From assembly GCA_029834535.1 (NCBI GenBank), contig JAQMWT010000238.1:62001-126000 (forward strand): a DNA stretch of 64,000 nucleotides, read 5' to 3'. This document shows positions 49,003 to 60,737 of this stretch, one piece after another (the first letter of the stretch is position 1; each line of letters begins with the position of its first letter). The notes under the pieces were generated by a model. That model did no database searches. It was not told where the DNA came from and saw only the letters and a program-made list of their open reading frames with translations. Position numbers and translations under genes: made by a program. Source of the DNA: Chrysophaeum taylorii (Eukaryota; Sar; Pelagophyceae; Pelagomonadales; Pelagomonadaceae).

Positions 49003-49081
49003 GCCAAAAACCCGGGCTCCGTCCGGGTTTTTGGCCGACCCCCGGGATGATTCATTTTCGGTTGTACGACAACAACCGAAA
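49003..49081. repeat. two adjacent hairpins directly before the NPHP4 start
   Basis: GCCAAAAACCCGG (49003-49015) and CCGGGTTTTTGGC (49023-49035) form a perfect 13-bp hairpin with a 7-base loop. A second inverted repeat, TTTCGGTTGT (49056-49065) / ACAACCGAAA (49072-49081), runs into the A of the NPHP4 ATG. They may be transposon-end remnants or regulatory hairpins. Confidence 0.85.
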
Positions 49082-51829
49082 TGGCGGGTCTTCGTCGGAC
49101 GACCGGGTTGACGAAGCGCAAGGTAAAGAGCGAGCGGCGGCGACGGCGATGGCAGGCGTTTTCGCGGCGGCGGCGGCGGGTCGCGGTCGAGGAGGGGCCG
49201 CACATCGCGACGCGGCTGATCCCTGTGTGCCTGAGGTTGCGGCGGAGTGAGGGCTGGTCCGCGCCTCCCGGCGTGAAGAAGCACATGATCTGCGTGTCGC
49301 TGAGCTTCTTCGACTGCGCGAGCCGGCGGTTCTTCGGCGGAACCTGGGTGAGCCGCATGGTCGAGCCAAAGGCGGAATTCGAGGAGTTGGCGTACTGGTG
49401 CACTCGGGTCGACGACCCGGCGTGCGTGCTGGTGGTGGAGCTCGTCGCCTGCGAGGTGGTCGAGGGGCGGTGCGCCGCGCAGTACGGGTGCGGCTGGACA
49501 ATCCTCCGGTTATTTGGGGAGGGCAGCGACACGCGCGTCGACGCGGCGACGGACGACGAAAATACGAAAAAATTTATCGCGTGCGACGTTTTCGACGGAA
49601 CTCCCCGACGCCTCGCGACGGCCGCCGAGGCCTTGGGGGTGACGAGGTCGTTGCCAATGCCCTCGGCCCGGGAGCTCGCGGCCGCCGCCGGGAGCTCGCC
49701 CGCGTGTTCGATAGAGTATCGGCTGCGGCGGCACGACGAGCTAAGCCGCGTCGCTCATCTCCTCGCGGAAGACGAGGTCGTCGGGGCTAACGAAATGGTG
49801 CCCGGCCTCGCGACCGGCGTGCTCGGGCGGGTTGAGAGGCCCCCCAAGCTCGCGGCCTCGGTGGTCCTGGAGATCCGCGAGCTGCGCGTCAAGGTGCGCG
49901 ACCGCGCGCGCCTCGAGCAGACGCTCGCGCGATACGCGGGATCCAAGATCGTCGCGCGGCGCGTCGCGGTCGGCCTCCACAACGGCCGCGCCCTCACGCT
50001 CCGGGATCGGGCGGACGCCGTGGACGGCTGGAAGCGCATGGACTTGACGCGCGCCGATGGCGACGTGATGGCGATTTCTGAAGACGCGACGACAGAGCTT
50101 CCGGGTTTCGCTCGTCACCGGCTCGTCGCGCTCGTGGTCGCCCTCGAGTACGAGCTCGAGAGTGCGAAGAAGCGCGTCTTTCTCGGGGCCCAGGCCTACG
50201 TGCCCTTCGACGGCCGACGACTCAGGTTGCGGACGGGCAGGGATTTGAATTACGTCGAGCTAGAGTTAGAGCATCCTCGCGAAGATCTCGCCGCGGACGC
50301 TCTCGTCTTCCCGCCCCGCGACGCCGCGGGCGACGGCGACTTCGAGGGTCTCGAGGGAAAAAACAATTTGGGGCACAACACTCTCGTCGGCCTCCAGCTC
50401 CGGGCGCGCGATGGCGCCCGAAATCTCGACGACGAGACCCCCGACCGCGACTCGGACGACTCTTCTTCGGGCGACGACGAGTCTCCGTATCTCGACGACA
50501 ATCTCGAGCCCGCCCCCAGCGAGGACAGCAGCGCCGTGGTGGATCCTTATCCAAGGAGACCGAGGCATCAATCTTCGACGACGAGGAGGAGGAGGGGTCA
50601 GCACAATATTCCCGCGGATGATGACGACTCGACGTCCACCTCGACGCCGCCGCCGCCCGAGCGGATCTCTCCTCCTCCTCCTCGTCGAGAAACAACAGAG
50701 ACGATGATGAGAGCCGGTCTCGGGAGCATCCGCCGCGAGACGGAGGAGAGGCTCTGGCCATCCCGGAGCTCGCTCCTCGCCCGCACGCTCGAGGCACCGA
50801 TTCACCGCGCCGAGGGAGGCGGGGTCGTCGCGCCGAGATGCGACGACAACAACAACAACAACAAGGTTGTCGTCGTGGTCAAGAATACCGCGACGCCGTT
50901 GTCGCGGGCCGACCGCGCGAGGCTGTCGCGGCAGGGCGTCGCCAACGTCGACGAGACCCCGCACCCACAAAGCTACGATCTCAGTCTCGAGGCGACGGAC
51001 CCCCTCGGACGCCACGAAATCACGATTCAGTTCGCGGCCCTTCGAAAGACGAGCGACGACGCACAGTTCCCGAGGTCCGTGTACTTCACCTACCAATTCT
51101 ACACCCACCCCCCCACGCGCACCGAGCGTCTCCGGGTGTTAAGGGGCGACGAATTGGTTGCACCGCTCGTCCGGTCTCGCGACGAGCCCGGCCTCGCGCT
51201 CAAGTATGTCGTCGACACGACCAACGCTCGGCCCAACGAGGCCGAGCATTTGTTCGAGTACCTCGCTAAGAAGACCCTGCGCGTCGACGTCTGGGACGCC
51301 GAGAGCCGCCTCGGCCTCGGCCAGCTCAAAGTGCCCCTCGACGGACTCCTGCGCCAGCGAGCTCCGGTAGCCAAGGCCGCCCACGAGTATCCCGTCCTCC
51401 CGATCGAGGCTTCGGTGGACCAGCACCTCATCGACGGCGGATTGCGGACCGACCGCCTTGACTACCTCTACGTTCAGGTCGTCATGTGCAACTACGGCGA
51501 GCGCGGGCAGCGACGAGACGAAAAGGAGACCACCACGGTACAGGACGGCAAAGGAGACTACTCCGCGGACGACGACGACGACGACGACGACGACGTGTCC
51601 GGCTGGCGGAACAAGAGCCTCGACGCCGCCGAGCGCAGCAAGGCGATGTTGACGGCGCTCCAGGGCCGCGATAGCCACGGCCGACCACGGAACGACGCCG
51701 AAGCCCTGGGCGCCTTGGCCAAGGCACGCCAGCCCAAGCACCGCGTGAGGGCCAAGCCTCTGACGACGGCGTGCGAGACGTCGTCGACGCTGCTCGCGGC
51801 GTCGCGGAGGCCTGCCGTTTCCACTCCCG

Positions 51830-51860
<31 letters not shown>

Positions 51861-54800
51861 GGAGACGGCGGTGACGTACGACGAGGTGCAGCAGCTGGTC
51901 CGGCGGTTCCGCGACGAGCACGGGCGCGTCAAGTACAAGGGGCCACTCCTGGCGCTCCTGGAGGCGCCCGACGCGCGGGCGGTCGAAAGGCGGCTGATGC
52001 GCGTGGTGAAGCGCGCCGAGGAAAGCGGGACGCCACTCGAGCGCGTGTTCGGGTCGTTCGACACGAACCGCGACGGGACCGTGTCGCTCGCGGAGCTCGA
52101 GGAGGCGTTGCGGGGGCTCGGGTGCCCCGCCGGCGCGGCGGCCGGGCTGCTGCGGCGGTTCGACGCCGACGGCGACGGCCGCATCTCGCTAAAGGAGTTC
52201 GTGGCGCGCGTGAAGAGGGGGGAGCGGCAAAAGTCTTCTTCTTCCTCGCCGTCGTTGACGGCGTTCGAGGCACGCGTCAAGGCGATGCTCCTCAAGGCGG
52301 AGGAGCTCGGGGCGTCCGTGGTCGACGCGTTCCGGCAGTTCGACGCGGACGACGACGGGACGTTGACGGAGGCCGAGGTCGGCGCGGCCTTCCGGTCGCT
52401 CGACCAGAGGCTGTCGGCGTCGGAAGTGCGAAAACTCTTCAGGCACCTCGACAAGGACGGGAGCGGCGGCATCGAGGTCTCGGAGTTGCTCGCGTTCGCG
52501 GGCCGCGACGCGACGGACCACCTCGAGATGAAGCTCCGGGTGCTCCTCCAAGCCGCGGAGCGCAAGGGGATCGCCGTGGCCGACGTGTTCGCGGCGTGGG
52601 ATGCCGACGGCTCGGGAACGCTCAGTCGCGTCGAGCTCGAGAGGGGACTCAAAGCGCTCTCTTCCACCAAAGGAGGAGGAGACCGCGAGAGCTTCGAGGC
52701 GTTGCTGAACCGGCTCGACGCCGACCGGTCGGGCGAGATCCAAGTCGAGGAGCTCTACGCGTTTGCAAAACTGGACTACGCTGCGTTTGTCGAGGCGCGG
52801 CTCCGGCAAATTCTGGTCGTCGCCGCGCGCGACTACGACGTGTCTCTGGACGCGGTTTTTCGCGAATGGGACTCGGACGGCTCGGGGACAATTTCGGCCG
52901 AAGAACTCGAGCGGGGATTGTTGTCGCTCAGGCCGTGGGGGCGCCTCGACGAGCGCGAGGTCGAGACGCTCCTCCGGCGCATCCACGTCACGACGCTCCG
53001 GGAATTCGTGGAATTCGCCGGCGGCGATTACTCGGCCCTCGTCGCCGAGCGGCTGCGGCGCGTGCTCGCGCGGGCCGAAACGAAGGGTACCTCTCTGGAC
53101 GCGGCCTTCGCGCAGTGGGATGCCGACGACTCGGGGGAAATTTCGCGCTCGGAACTCGTGCAGGGCCTGCGCGCGCTCGGCTTCGACGACATTCTAGAAG
53201 AAGAAGAAGACGACGGCGGCGGCGTGATCGCCGAGAGGTACGCGCTCGGCGACCTCTACGCCTTCATGGGCCGCGACCCCGTGGTGGTGTTGGAAGCCAA
53301 GCTGCGGCGCGTGATCCACACCTCGGGGATCTCGGCGAGCGAGGCCTTCAAGCACTTCGACAAGAACGGCGACGGCGCGATCGCCGAGCCCGAGCTCGCC
53401 GCCGGGCTTCGAGAACTTCCCGGTTTCGACGGCGTCTCGGACGCCGAGGCCCGCAGCCTGGCGAGCTTGTTTGGAAAGGAGACCATCTCCGTGCAAGACT
53501 TCGAGAGGCAGGTCGGCACCAAGGCGACGGCCGACGCCGAGGCCGCCGCGCTCTCGTCGTTGAGGGAAGCGATGACGAGAGGAGGAGCCAAAAAAAAATT
53601 CGCGACGTTTCGGGGACTCGCGCGAGCGGTGAAACGGAGGTGTCCCGAGAATCTCGACGGCCTTACCCAGGTGTTCCGCGACGTGGGTGCCGAGCCGCCC
53701 GGGGACGAGGCAACCCTCGGGATTCTTAAGCTTCGATTCGAGAACTCGCCGAAAGCGTTTCTCGCGTTCTGCGAACGCGCCGGCGTCGCGACACCAAAGG
53801 AGATTGCCCAGTCGCGCGGCGAGCCCCAGCTCGAAGCGCCGTCGACTCCAGCGAGCGCCGCCCTCGCGCTCGACAAGCTACGGGGACTCGACGCCGACGC
53901 CTTCCGGGTTCTCGACGTCGACGGCAGCGGCGCGTTGAGCGCCGACGAGTTGCGCGAGGGGCTCGGCCTCACCAAGGCCGACGCCCGGCGCGTCGTCGAG
54001 GCCCTCGACACCGATGGCAACGGCGCCGTCGACCTCGACGAGTTGCTGCGCTTCTCTTCGCCTCCTGACGATCCCTCTGAGAAAGTCGCCGCGAAGATTC
54101 GCCAAGTCCTCCGCCGAAAATTCTCCAATTCTTCTTCCTTTCGGGACTACTTAAATCAGCAGCACCGCGACGTCAATCTCGCGGCAGCCCTCGATGTTGC
54201 CACCGGCTTATTCCGCCACGTCTCGCGCGTCGACGTGGAAAAAGTGTTGCCCAGCACGCGAGAGGCCCTTTTCGATTTCCTCGACGGTAATAAATCATCA
54301 TCATCATCGATACGCCGCCTCGACGCGACCAAAGAGAAGCTCCGCGCGATCCTGCTCCGCGCCGAGGAGATGGGCACCTCGCTCGAGGAATGCTTCGGGA
54401 CGCTCGACGAAAACAAAGACGGCACCATCGCGGTGCCCGAATTGCGCCGCGGTCTCGAGCGTCTCGGCCTCGACTTCGACCAAGTTCGCGACCTCTGCGC
54501 TAGTTTTGACGGCCCCATCGATCTCCGCGAGTTCCTGCGCTTCGTGCGCGGCGAAGAAGAAGAAGACGAAGAAGAAGAAGAAGAAAAGGACGAGGAGCTA
54601 GTGCTGCCGCAGTACGAGTTCTCGCTCGACCCCGACGCGCGAGTCGTCGAGAAGAAGGTTCGACGAGCGGCGCGCCAACTCCAGGCTAGAGGCGTCGACG
54701 TGCGCGCGCTGCTCGCGCAATACGACCCCCAAGACGACGGCGCGATAGCGAGATCCGACTTCGTCCACGTCCTCATGCAGCTCGGCCTCTCGCTTCTCGA

Positions 54801-56475
54801 GGTCCAGCCCAAGATTCTTCTTGGAGACGAATGCTCGACGGTGCGAAGACGACAACTCGCGCAGCTCGCGAGGGTCAGGCGCGGTGGTGCCGCCGCGGCG
54901 CCGAGACCTCTCGTCGCGCCTCCCCTCGATTACGGCAACAACAACAACGACGACGAACTGGCTCTGGTCAAGTGGTACCGCGAGGGCGCGAAACGCGACA
55001 TGGTCAAGTCGATGCTGAGGAAGGCGATGGTTACGACGGTCACGATTCACCCGAGTTTCGGCGAGACTGCGTGGTTCGAGCACGCGGTCACGAATCCGCT
55101 CGACCACGCCGAGCGCGTGCTCATCGAGATCGAGACCGACGTCGTCCTGAGTCAAGGCACGCTACGGGTTATCACGTCCTCCGAAGAGTGGGCCCGCTTG
55201 CGCCGACTAAGATCCCCCGCGTGCGGCGACGTCGGCCGAAAAAATATCGAGCCAGACATGATCGACGCGACGGGCGAGGTGCCCAACATCATGCTCATGC
55301 CCGCGGAGACCGTTCGCGTGCCCTTCGCATTCCTGCTCCTCGAGCCACCCACGCCCGACGCGAGGTTCGGCCGCGACGACAAACCCTTCGGATCCGCGAC
55401 CGCGCGCTTCGTTTCCGCCGCGGGCTTCGCGGTGTCCGTGCTTCGCGTCGAGACTCGCGTCCATCCGTGCGTCGTCGACCGCACGCTCCGGTTCTACCAG
55501 CCCGAGGGCGAGATCCTCAAGAGAGCTATAAGGGTTGCCGCGCCCCCCAGAGCAGCGCGACGCCGCCACCACCACCGCCGCGGAATGCTCGAGGCGGCGA
55601 TCGGGCCGCAAATCATCGACGAAGAAGAAAACGGCGACGACCTGTTCGTGCACTGCGTCGCGCGAGGCGACACGACCGACGTCTCCGTCACGTGGCGCGC
55701 TCTGGATCACGGCGGCGGCCACGAGGTGCTCGTAAAGTGCGACGGCGTCGCGCGCTTTCCCGCCGTCGGCGAGTTTTACGTTTTGTTGTTTCGAGACAGG
55801 TTCTGCGCGCGGCTCGCCGAGCTCTGGCACTGCGTCGTTCACTCTCGCTTGCGCGCCGACGCCAACGGCCTCGCCGGCCAGTCGATGGGCGTCGACCTCG
55901 TCGTCAACGGCGACGCGGCACCGCGCACCGTCCGGGCGTACTGCGGCGACGCGACGGGCGGACCTCTCGAGGCTTTCACGACCTTCGACCCGCCGACCCA
56001 TTTCCGCCTCGTGCCGCGCGCTCACAACAAGTTCGCCGTCCATTACCGCCCGACTATTCCGGGATCTGCCAAACTCCACGTCCACCTCGTCGACGTCGAC
56101 ACCAGAGACCTCGTCGCCGCCTGGCTCCTGACGGCCGTCGCCGCCTCGCCCGCCATCACGAAAACCTACGACGTCGAGCTCCCCCTCGACAGACCCGCCA
56201 CCAAGCGCATCCCCTACCGCAACCCCTGGAATAAACCCAAGGCCCTCGCGCTCGTCTCGTCCGACCCTGCCCTCGTCCGACCCCGCGTCCATCCCGCCGT
56301 CCACATTCCGCCCAACGGCCTCGAATACCTCCGCCTCTACTTCGCCCCCATCACCCGCCCGGGCCTCGTCCAGGCCTTCCTCTACCTCAACGACGCACAA
56401 ACTGACCAGTCGGAGGCCGTCTTCCTCCTCCGCCTCCTCGCCTCCTCGAGGCAACAACAACCGTGCGATGCCTAG
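49081..56475 (+). CDS. NPHP4: nephrocystin-4 (NPHP4) homologue with an inserted EF-hand array
   Basis: NPHP4 sits in the ciliary transition zone and controls which proteins enter the cilium. This 2464-residue frame has the NPHP4 N-terminal part (CVSLSFFDCASRRFFGGTWV, CGWTILRLFG, the GTPRRL block, VGLHNGRALTLRDR). A second C2-like part follows (about 615-800: YFTYQFYTHPPTRTERL, LRVDVWDAESRLGLGQLKVP). The C-terminal Ig-like repeats (about 1960-2464) include HPSFGETAWFEHAVTNP, LHVHLVDVDTRDLVAAWLL and KRIPYRNPWNKPKALALVSS. Between residues about 915 and 1890 lies an array of about 13 EF-hand loops (DTNRDGTVSLAE, DADGDGRISLKE, DKDGSGGIEVSE and so on) plus degenerate partners, absent from animal NPHP4 (about 1430 residues). 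No stop, frameshift or intron breaks the frame. Poly-Gln (about residue 917) opens the array. Confidence 0.9.
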
Positions 56476-57139
56476 TCAGTCTCCCCTGTGATTTCCTAGT
56501 CAATCAATTCCAATCAATCAATCGTCGGCGTGAACACACTTGCGCTGCGTAGAATGCGCCACCTGCAGTTGGGGAGACGAAAATATACTTTAATTGGGAA
56601 ATACATGTCGTCTGGCGCAGCATAGATCGATCTACGACCACAGCCTCTTCTGAGGCTGCTTCGAAACTTCTTATTGTTGCCTGCGACATCGCCGCCGCCG
56701 CCGCCGCCGCCTTGAGATGCTAAAAGGTGGTCAACCTCCTTTTTTCTTCCCAGAACGCCCTGGACCGGCGAACCTCTGGCCCGGAAGCGAAGCGAGCTAG
56801 GAGTCAGACAGTCGATCAAAATCATTTTTCGCCCGATTGGTCGAGGGTGCCGCCGGGCGCGCACTGCTGCACGATACCTTCGTCGTGCGAGCATGGGCTA
56901 TTTTTGTCGGTCACTTGAGTACGCACACGCGAAAATCCCTCGACCATGTCATAAAATATTCCACTTGTCGTTCAATGTCGGCCATTTACACCTTTCTTAA
57001 TATATTGGCGCCGGGGCCCTCATCGTCGTCTGACTTCTTCGGATGATGATGATCTCTTCGAAGAGATAGATAGATACCTTCGACTTTGTAAAGTGTTATT
57101 ATTATTGCCACCACCGCCATGGTCTTTAAATGTCGACTG
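56476..57139. other. intergenic spacer between convergent genes
   Basis: Holds AATC repeats just after the NPHP4 stop, a GCC run (about 56691-56713) and A/T-rich sequence. No gene recognised. Confidence 0.5.
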
Positions 57140-58371
57140 CTAAGAGGGGGGTGTGGGGAGCATGAAGGATGTGGGTGGTTTGTGCGCCATGGTCTTCCAC
57201 TTGAAAAGGTTAATTATTAGAGTCACCCTAGATCCGCAGTCGAAGGGGGGGCCGTGGTGCTCCCAATTGTCAACGATGTCGACGATAGCGCCGGCCGTGC
57301 CGGCGAGAACGATGAGAATAGTGAGGGCTATGTGAAAGTTGGCCTCCCGGCGGCGGTGTTCTTCCTTGGGGCGTGCGTGTTTGTAGAGGAGAGCCGGGAT
57401 GGCGAAGTTGGGGGGGGCGGAGGCGAAGGCCCCGATCAGAGAGACGAGGTCGGGGAAGAACGGAACGGCATTGGCGACGAACCAGGCTGACGCCGTGATT
57501 GCGGACGTCAAGGCGAGCCAGCAGCGATTCGAGTCCTCGAGGTCGAGGTGGCTCTGGAGGGTTTTGGCGAGGGGCTGGAGGTTGATCGCGTAGGAAACGG
57601 ATACGTGCGCGAAGAGGCACGCGCCCGCCCGCGGGTCTCCGTAGCCACTCGTCGCTGGAAATAGCGTCGAGGAGAAAGGCTGGTGGGCGGGGGACTGAGC
57701 GTCGGGATCGCGCTGCTCGCGTCGCACGTTCAGGAGCAGTTTTTTTGCGTTCCCCATCGCGAAGACGCACGAGCCGACAGCCGCGCTCGCGCGGAGCGCC
57801 GCGCGCCACCGGGGCGCGCCGAGGTGCGGCGGGAGCCAGGCGGGGTCGTAGGGCCAATGCCTCGCCGCCAGGCACGAGCCCAGCACGACGAAGACGCTCG
57901 AGATCGACGCGAGGCTCGGCCACCTCAGCTTTGTCATCGTGCGGGTCGCTTGCGCGAGCGCGAGTACCGACGCCGCGGCAGCAAAGCTCGAGAGCGCCGT
58001 GCACGAGGCGCCGACGGCGAGCTCGAGGCCGTTTGACATGACGAGCGCGTACTGTCCCAGAACCAGAAACAAGTTCGAGTACCACGCCGCCAGGATGATC
58101 GCCTTGGTCGTCGCTCCGCACCCCGCGCCGAGCTCGCAAAAGTCGCGCGCACGTCCCCCTCGCGCGGCCTCGATCACCAGCGTGCCGGCGCTCAAGTTGA
58201 GCACAAAGTTCGTCACACCATCAACGCACCGAACCTCCCGATACCGAGGGTCCACGCGTCCCCCGGTAGCGCGAGGACACCAGTCCCCACGCAGTCCGCC
58301 ACGAGCAGCACCGCACCGCCCAACACGCCGTAGCCCCCCCGAGACTCGGACACGAGAGCATACTCCGACAT
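57140..58371 (-). CDS. AAAP-family amino-acid transporter with an internal frame break
   Basis: The family (SLC38/AVT type) moves amino acids across plasma or vacuolar membranes with 11 helices. The conserved first helix (GGYGVLGGAVLLVADCVGTG, then GVLALPGDAW) is read from the ATG at 58371, but that frame stops at TGA 58215-58213. The rest, from TNFVLNLSAGTLVIEA through SYAINLQPLAKTLQ to PPNFAIPALLYKH, is in another frame that continues to 57140. The two join at a GTGTG stretch, where removing two bases or rereading one would restore frame. No intron-sized gap exists. Either a recent mutation, a sequencing error or a programmed shift explains it. The C-terminal helices look intact. Confidence 0.7.
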
Positions 58372-60737
58372 GACCACCTTCGAGTCTGGCGCGCACACAT
58401 GGGACCATCGCATCAATCCGGGTAAGGGAAACGTGGTTGGTCTCATCGGGGGCCAAAACACAAACGGGGACTAAAACCATGCATTAAACGTCAACTTGGC
58501 TTTTGCTCCAAAAGTAAAGCGTCTCGGTACGCAACGTGGCGGCACTTTACATGTTGCATCATGATGTTGACGACGACGACGGGCTCTCTTTCTGCGGCAA
58601 GCGACTGGTCGTTCGGTATCCTATGGCTCTGATAAGTTGCGGGGATTCGGTGTAGGCACCAGGGCAGAAGAGGCGGCGATCTCGGGGCTCCTGTTTTGGC
58701 TTGTGGTCTACGAAACCGCGCTATAAAGCGAGCGCCAAGTTCCTGTCGTACGGCTCGAGCCTCGTTTCCAGGCACTCGGGCATCACCTCTGGCGCTTTAC
58801 ACCCGTCGATTCCAGCGTCCTACTCTATCGCTGCCGGAGTAGTACTTCGCCAAGTGTTCGGAACATGTCCTTATCATTCACAGACTCAGTGTCGCTTCTT
58901 TCGCGCGCTCCTTGCGCTCAATTTTAGCTCGAACCGAAAAGGCATGTACCCCATGTTCTTCTTCTTCTTCTTCTTCTTCATTTTCCTCTTCTTTCGAATC
59001 TCCACGCCCGTATCAAACAAACTCATCCTACTAATTAATGCCTAGACGATGGGTGCTATCTACAGAGTGCCGATGGCATTGTTATATGCCGAGAGCTCGT
59101 AGCTTCACGCCGCTTTTGGGGGGCTCGTTTTTTGTTGTCGGGGTGGGAAGGGAGTGTTTACTCCCGTGTTGTTGCGGTCCTCGCCACCTCGCTGCGGTCA
59201 ACGAAGCTCGGACCCTCCCCCTGACCTCTCCTATTGCCTCCTGTGTGCGCTTCTCGCCAGTTGTCTCTTTTTTGCTCTTCGATTTCTAGTGTGGGTGTCG
59301 AGATTCAACGAAGTTGTTCAGTGGCCCCGATGATGATGACGACGACGACGCTGTGGGGGCGGCGGCTATACCGGAGATTGGGCGTGGTGGGGCTGGGCTA
59401 TGAGGGTGGCAGGGCTGATTTCCATGCCGGGTTTCATGCAACTCTACGGTATGTGGAAGTTGGATGCCCCCCAGATTATGATTGCTCGCGTCTTCAAGTG
59501 GGACGACAGAGATACGCGGGCAGTCCCCGACTGTTGGTGATGTATCGGAAGGGCGTGCTCCGAGCTGCGTCGCCTCGCCCCTTGCTCGTCATAGGCACCA
59601 CGGCCGCCGAGTCCGCCCCGAGTAAATTCCTCCCCCCGAGGATGTCTGTCGGGGTAGGTGCCCACCAGGCTCGCCTGGATCAGGTAAAACTCGGCTCGAA
59701 ATGCAGTAGGAATAGTAACGTTTAGAGTTGCGGAGAGAGGGGCCGATTGTGCTGACGACGATGATCGGTGGAGTGCTGTTTGCGTGCCTGGTGTGACGAC
59801 GACACAACGCGACTACGGTAGCTCGTCGGATGCGTATTTGCGTCAAATAGGACGGGGTCTAGAGGTGCAGCATGGGCTGGTGGTCAAGAGGCGGCTCAAT
59901 GTTTGGTAATGCACGAGGAGGCGAATTGAACGGCGTTCCGTAATCAGACGATTTTTTTTTGCGCGGCTTCTCGTTGGTCGTACGGATTCAACCTTGAAAG
60001 TTGCTTGGCTGGGTAGAACTTGGTGAAAAGCCGAGTTTTGAGTTGGGACGAGTTTGGTGGGATTAGGGCCGGCGCGGCAGGGCTTTGGTTGGGAAAAAAA
60101 AAAAAAAAGTTAGAAAAGGGGGGGGGAGGAGCGCGGCTGGTAACTCCGACGAGCTCGTTTAGCTTCCCCTGCGACTCTCGCGGCATACGGCGTGGCGCAG
60201 ACGATCACTCTCGCGTTCGTCCTCGAGCGCGCCAATCGGGTCCTCGTCGCCGGCGTGCGCTTCTTCTAGACGATCATCACGCCGCTCTGCAATTGCAATA
60301 CGCTTGGCCTCGCGTCGACGCTCGAGCAGCATCGCCGTATCCTCGTCGCTGGCGGCAAGAGCTTCACGACGAGCGGCTCGCAATCGCCCCATCTTGTCGC
60401 GACGGACCGCATGTTCTTCGCGCTCGAGAAAAGCGATCGTCTCGAACACGCCACAAGCGCTTCCACGCATCAACAGCGCGCTTGTACACTTTCTCTTCGC
60501 CATTCCACTCCTGGGCGAGGACACACTCGGAGTACCAGTTCCTTTTCAAAGGAACTTGCCCCTCTTTCGTTTTCCCGCACGATCTCCCGCCTCGCCGAGC
60601 GCCGGACGGTTTGTCTCGTCATCCCGGGCCGCGCGGCGGTCCGCCGTCGCTCTCCACGATGGGGCGCGCCACGTGACGCACATTGAAGAACTCTTCCCGT
60701 GTATTGCGGTTCCAACCCTTAAACCCCAAAAAATAAG
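58372..60737. other. 2.4-kb intergenic region, nothing convincing
   Basis: Holds a TTC run (about 58953-58980) and homopolymers (A15 near 60099, G9 near 60119). A minus-strand frame at 60524-60159 is helical and basic (LEREEHAVRRDKMGRLRAAR), but it has no domain and may be a Gag-like fragment. IBA57 promoter DNA must lie just before 60738, where ATAAG precedes the ATG. Confidence 0.4.

Noticed and set aside
49081-56475. Possibility that the NPHP4-EF protein is two fused neighbouring genes
   Set aside because: No stop, spacer or internal promoter-like gap is visible, and the C-terminal NPHP4 half would lack its N-terminal partner; still listed as the main test in the findings.
60159-60524. 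Minus-strand helical basic frame, 121 residues
   Set aside because: Looks like a coiled-coil fragment, possibly retroelement-derived, but lacks any motif or neighbours to support it.
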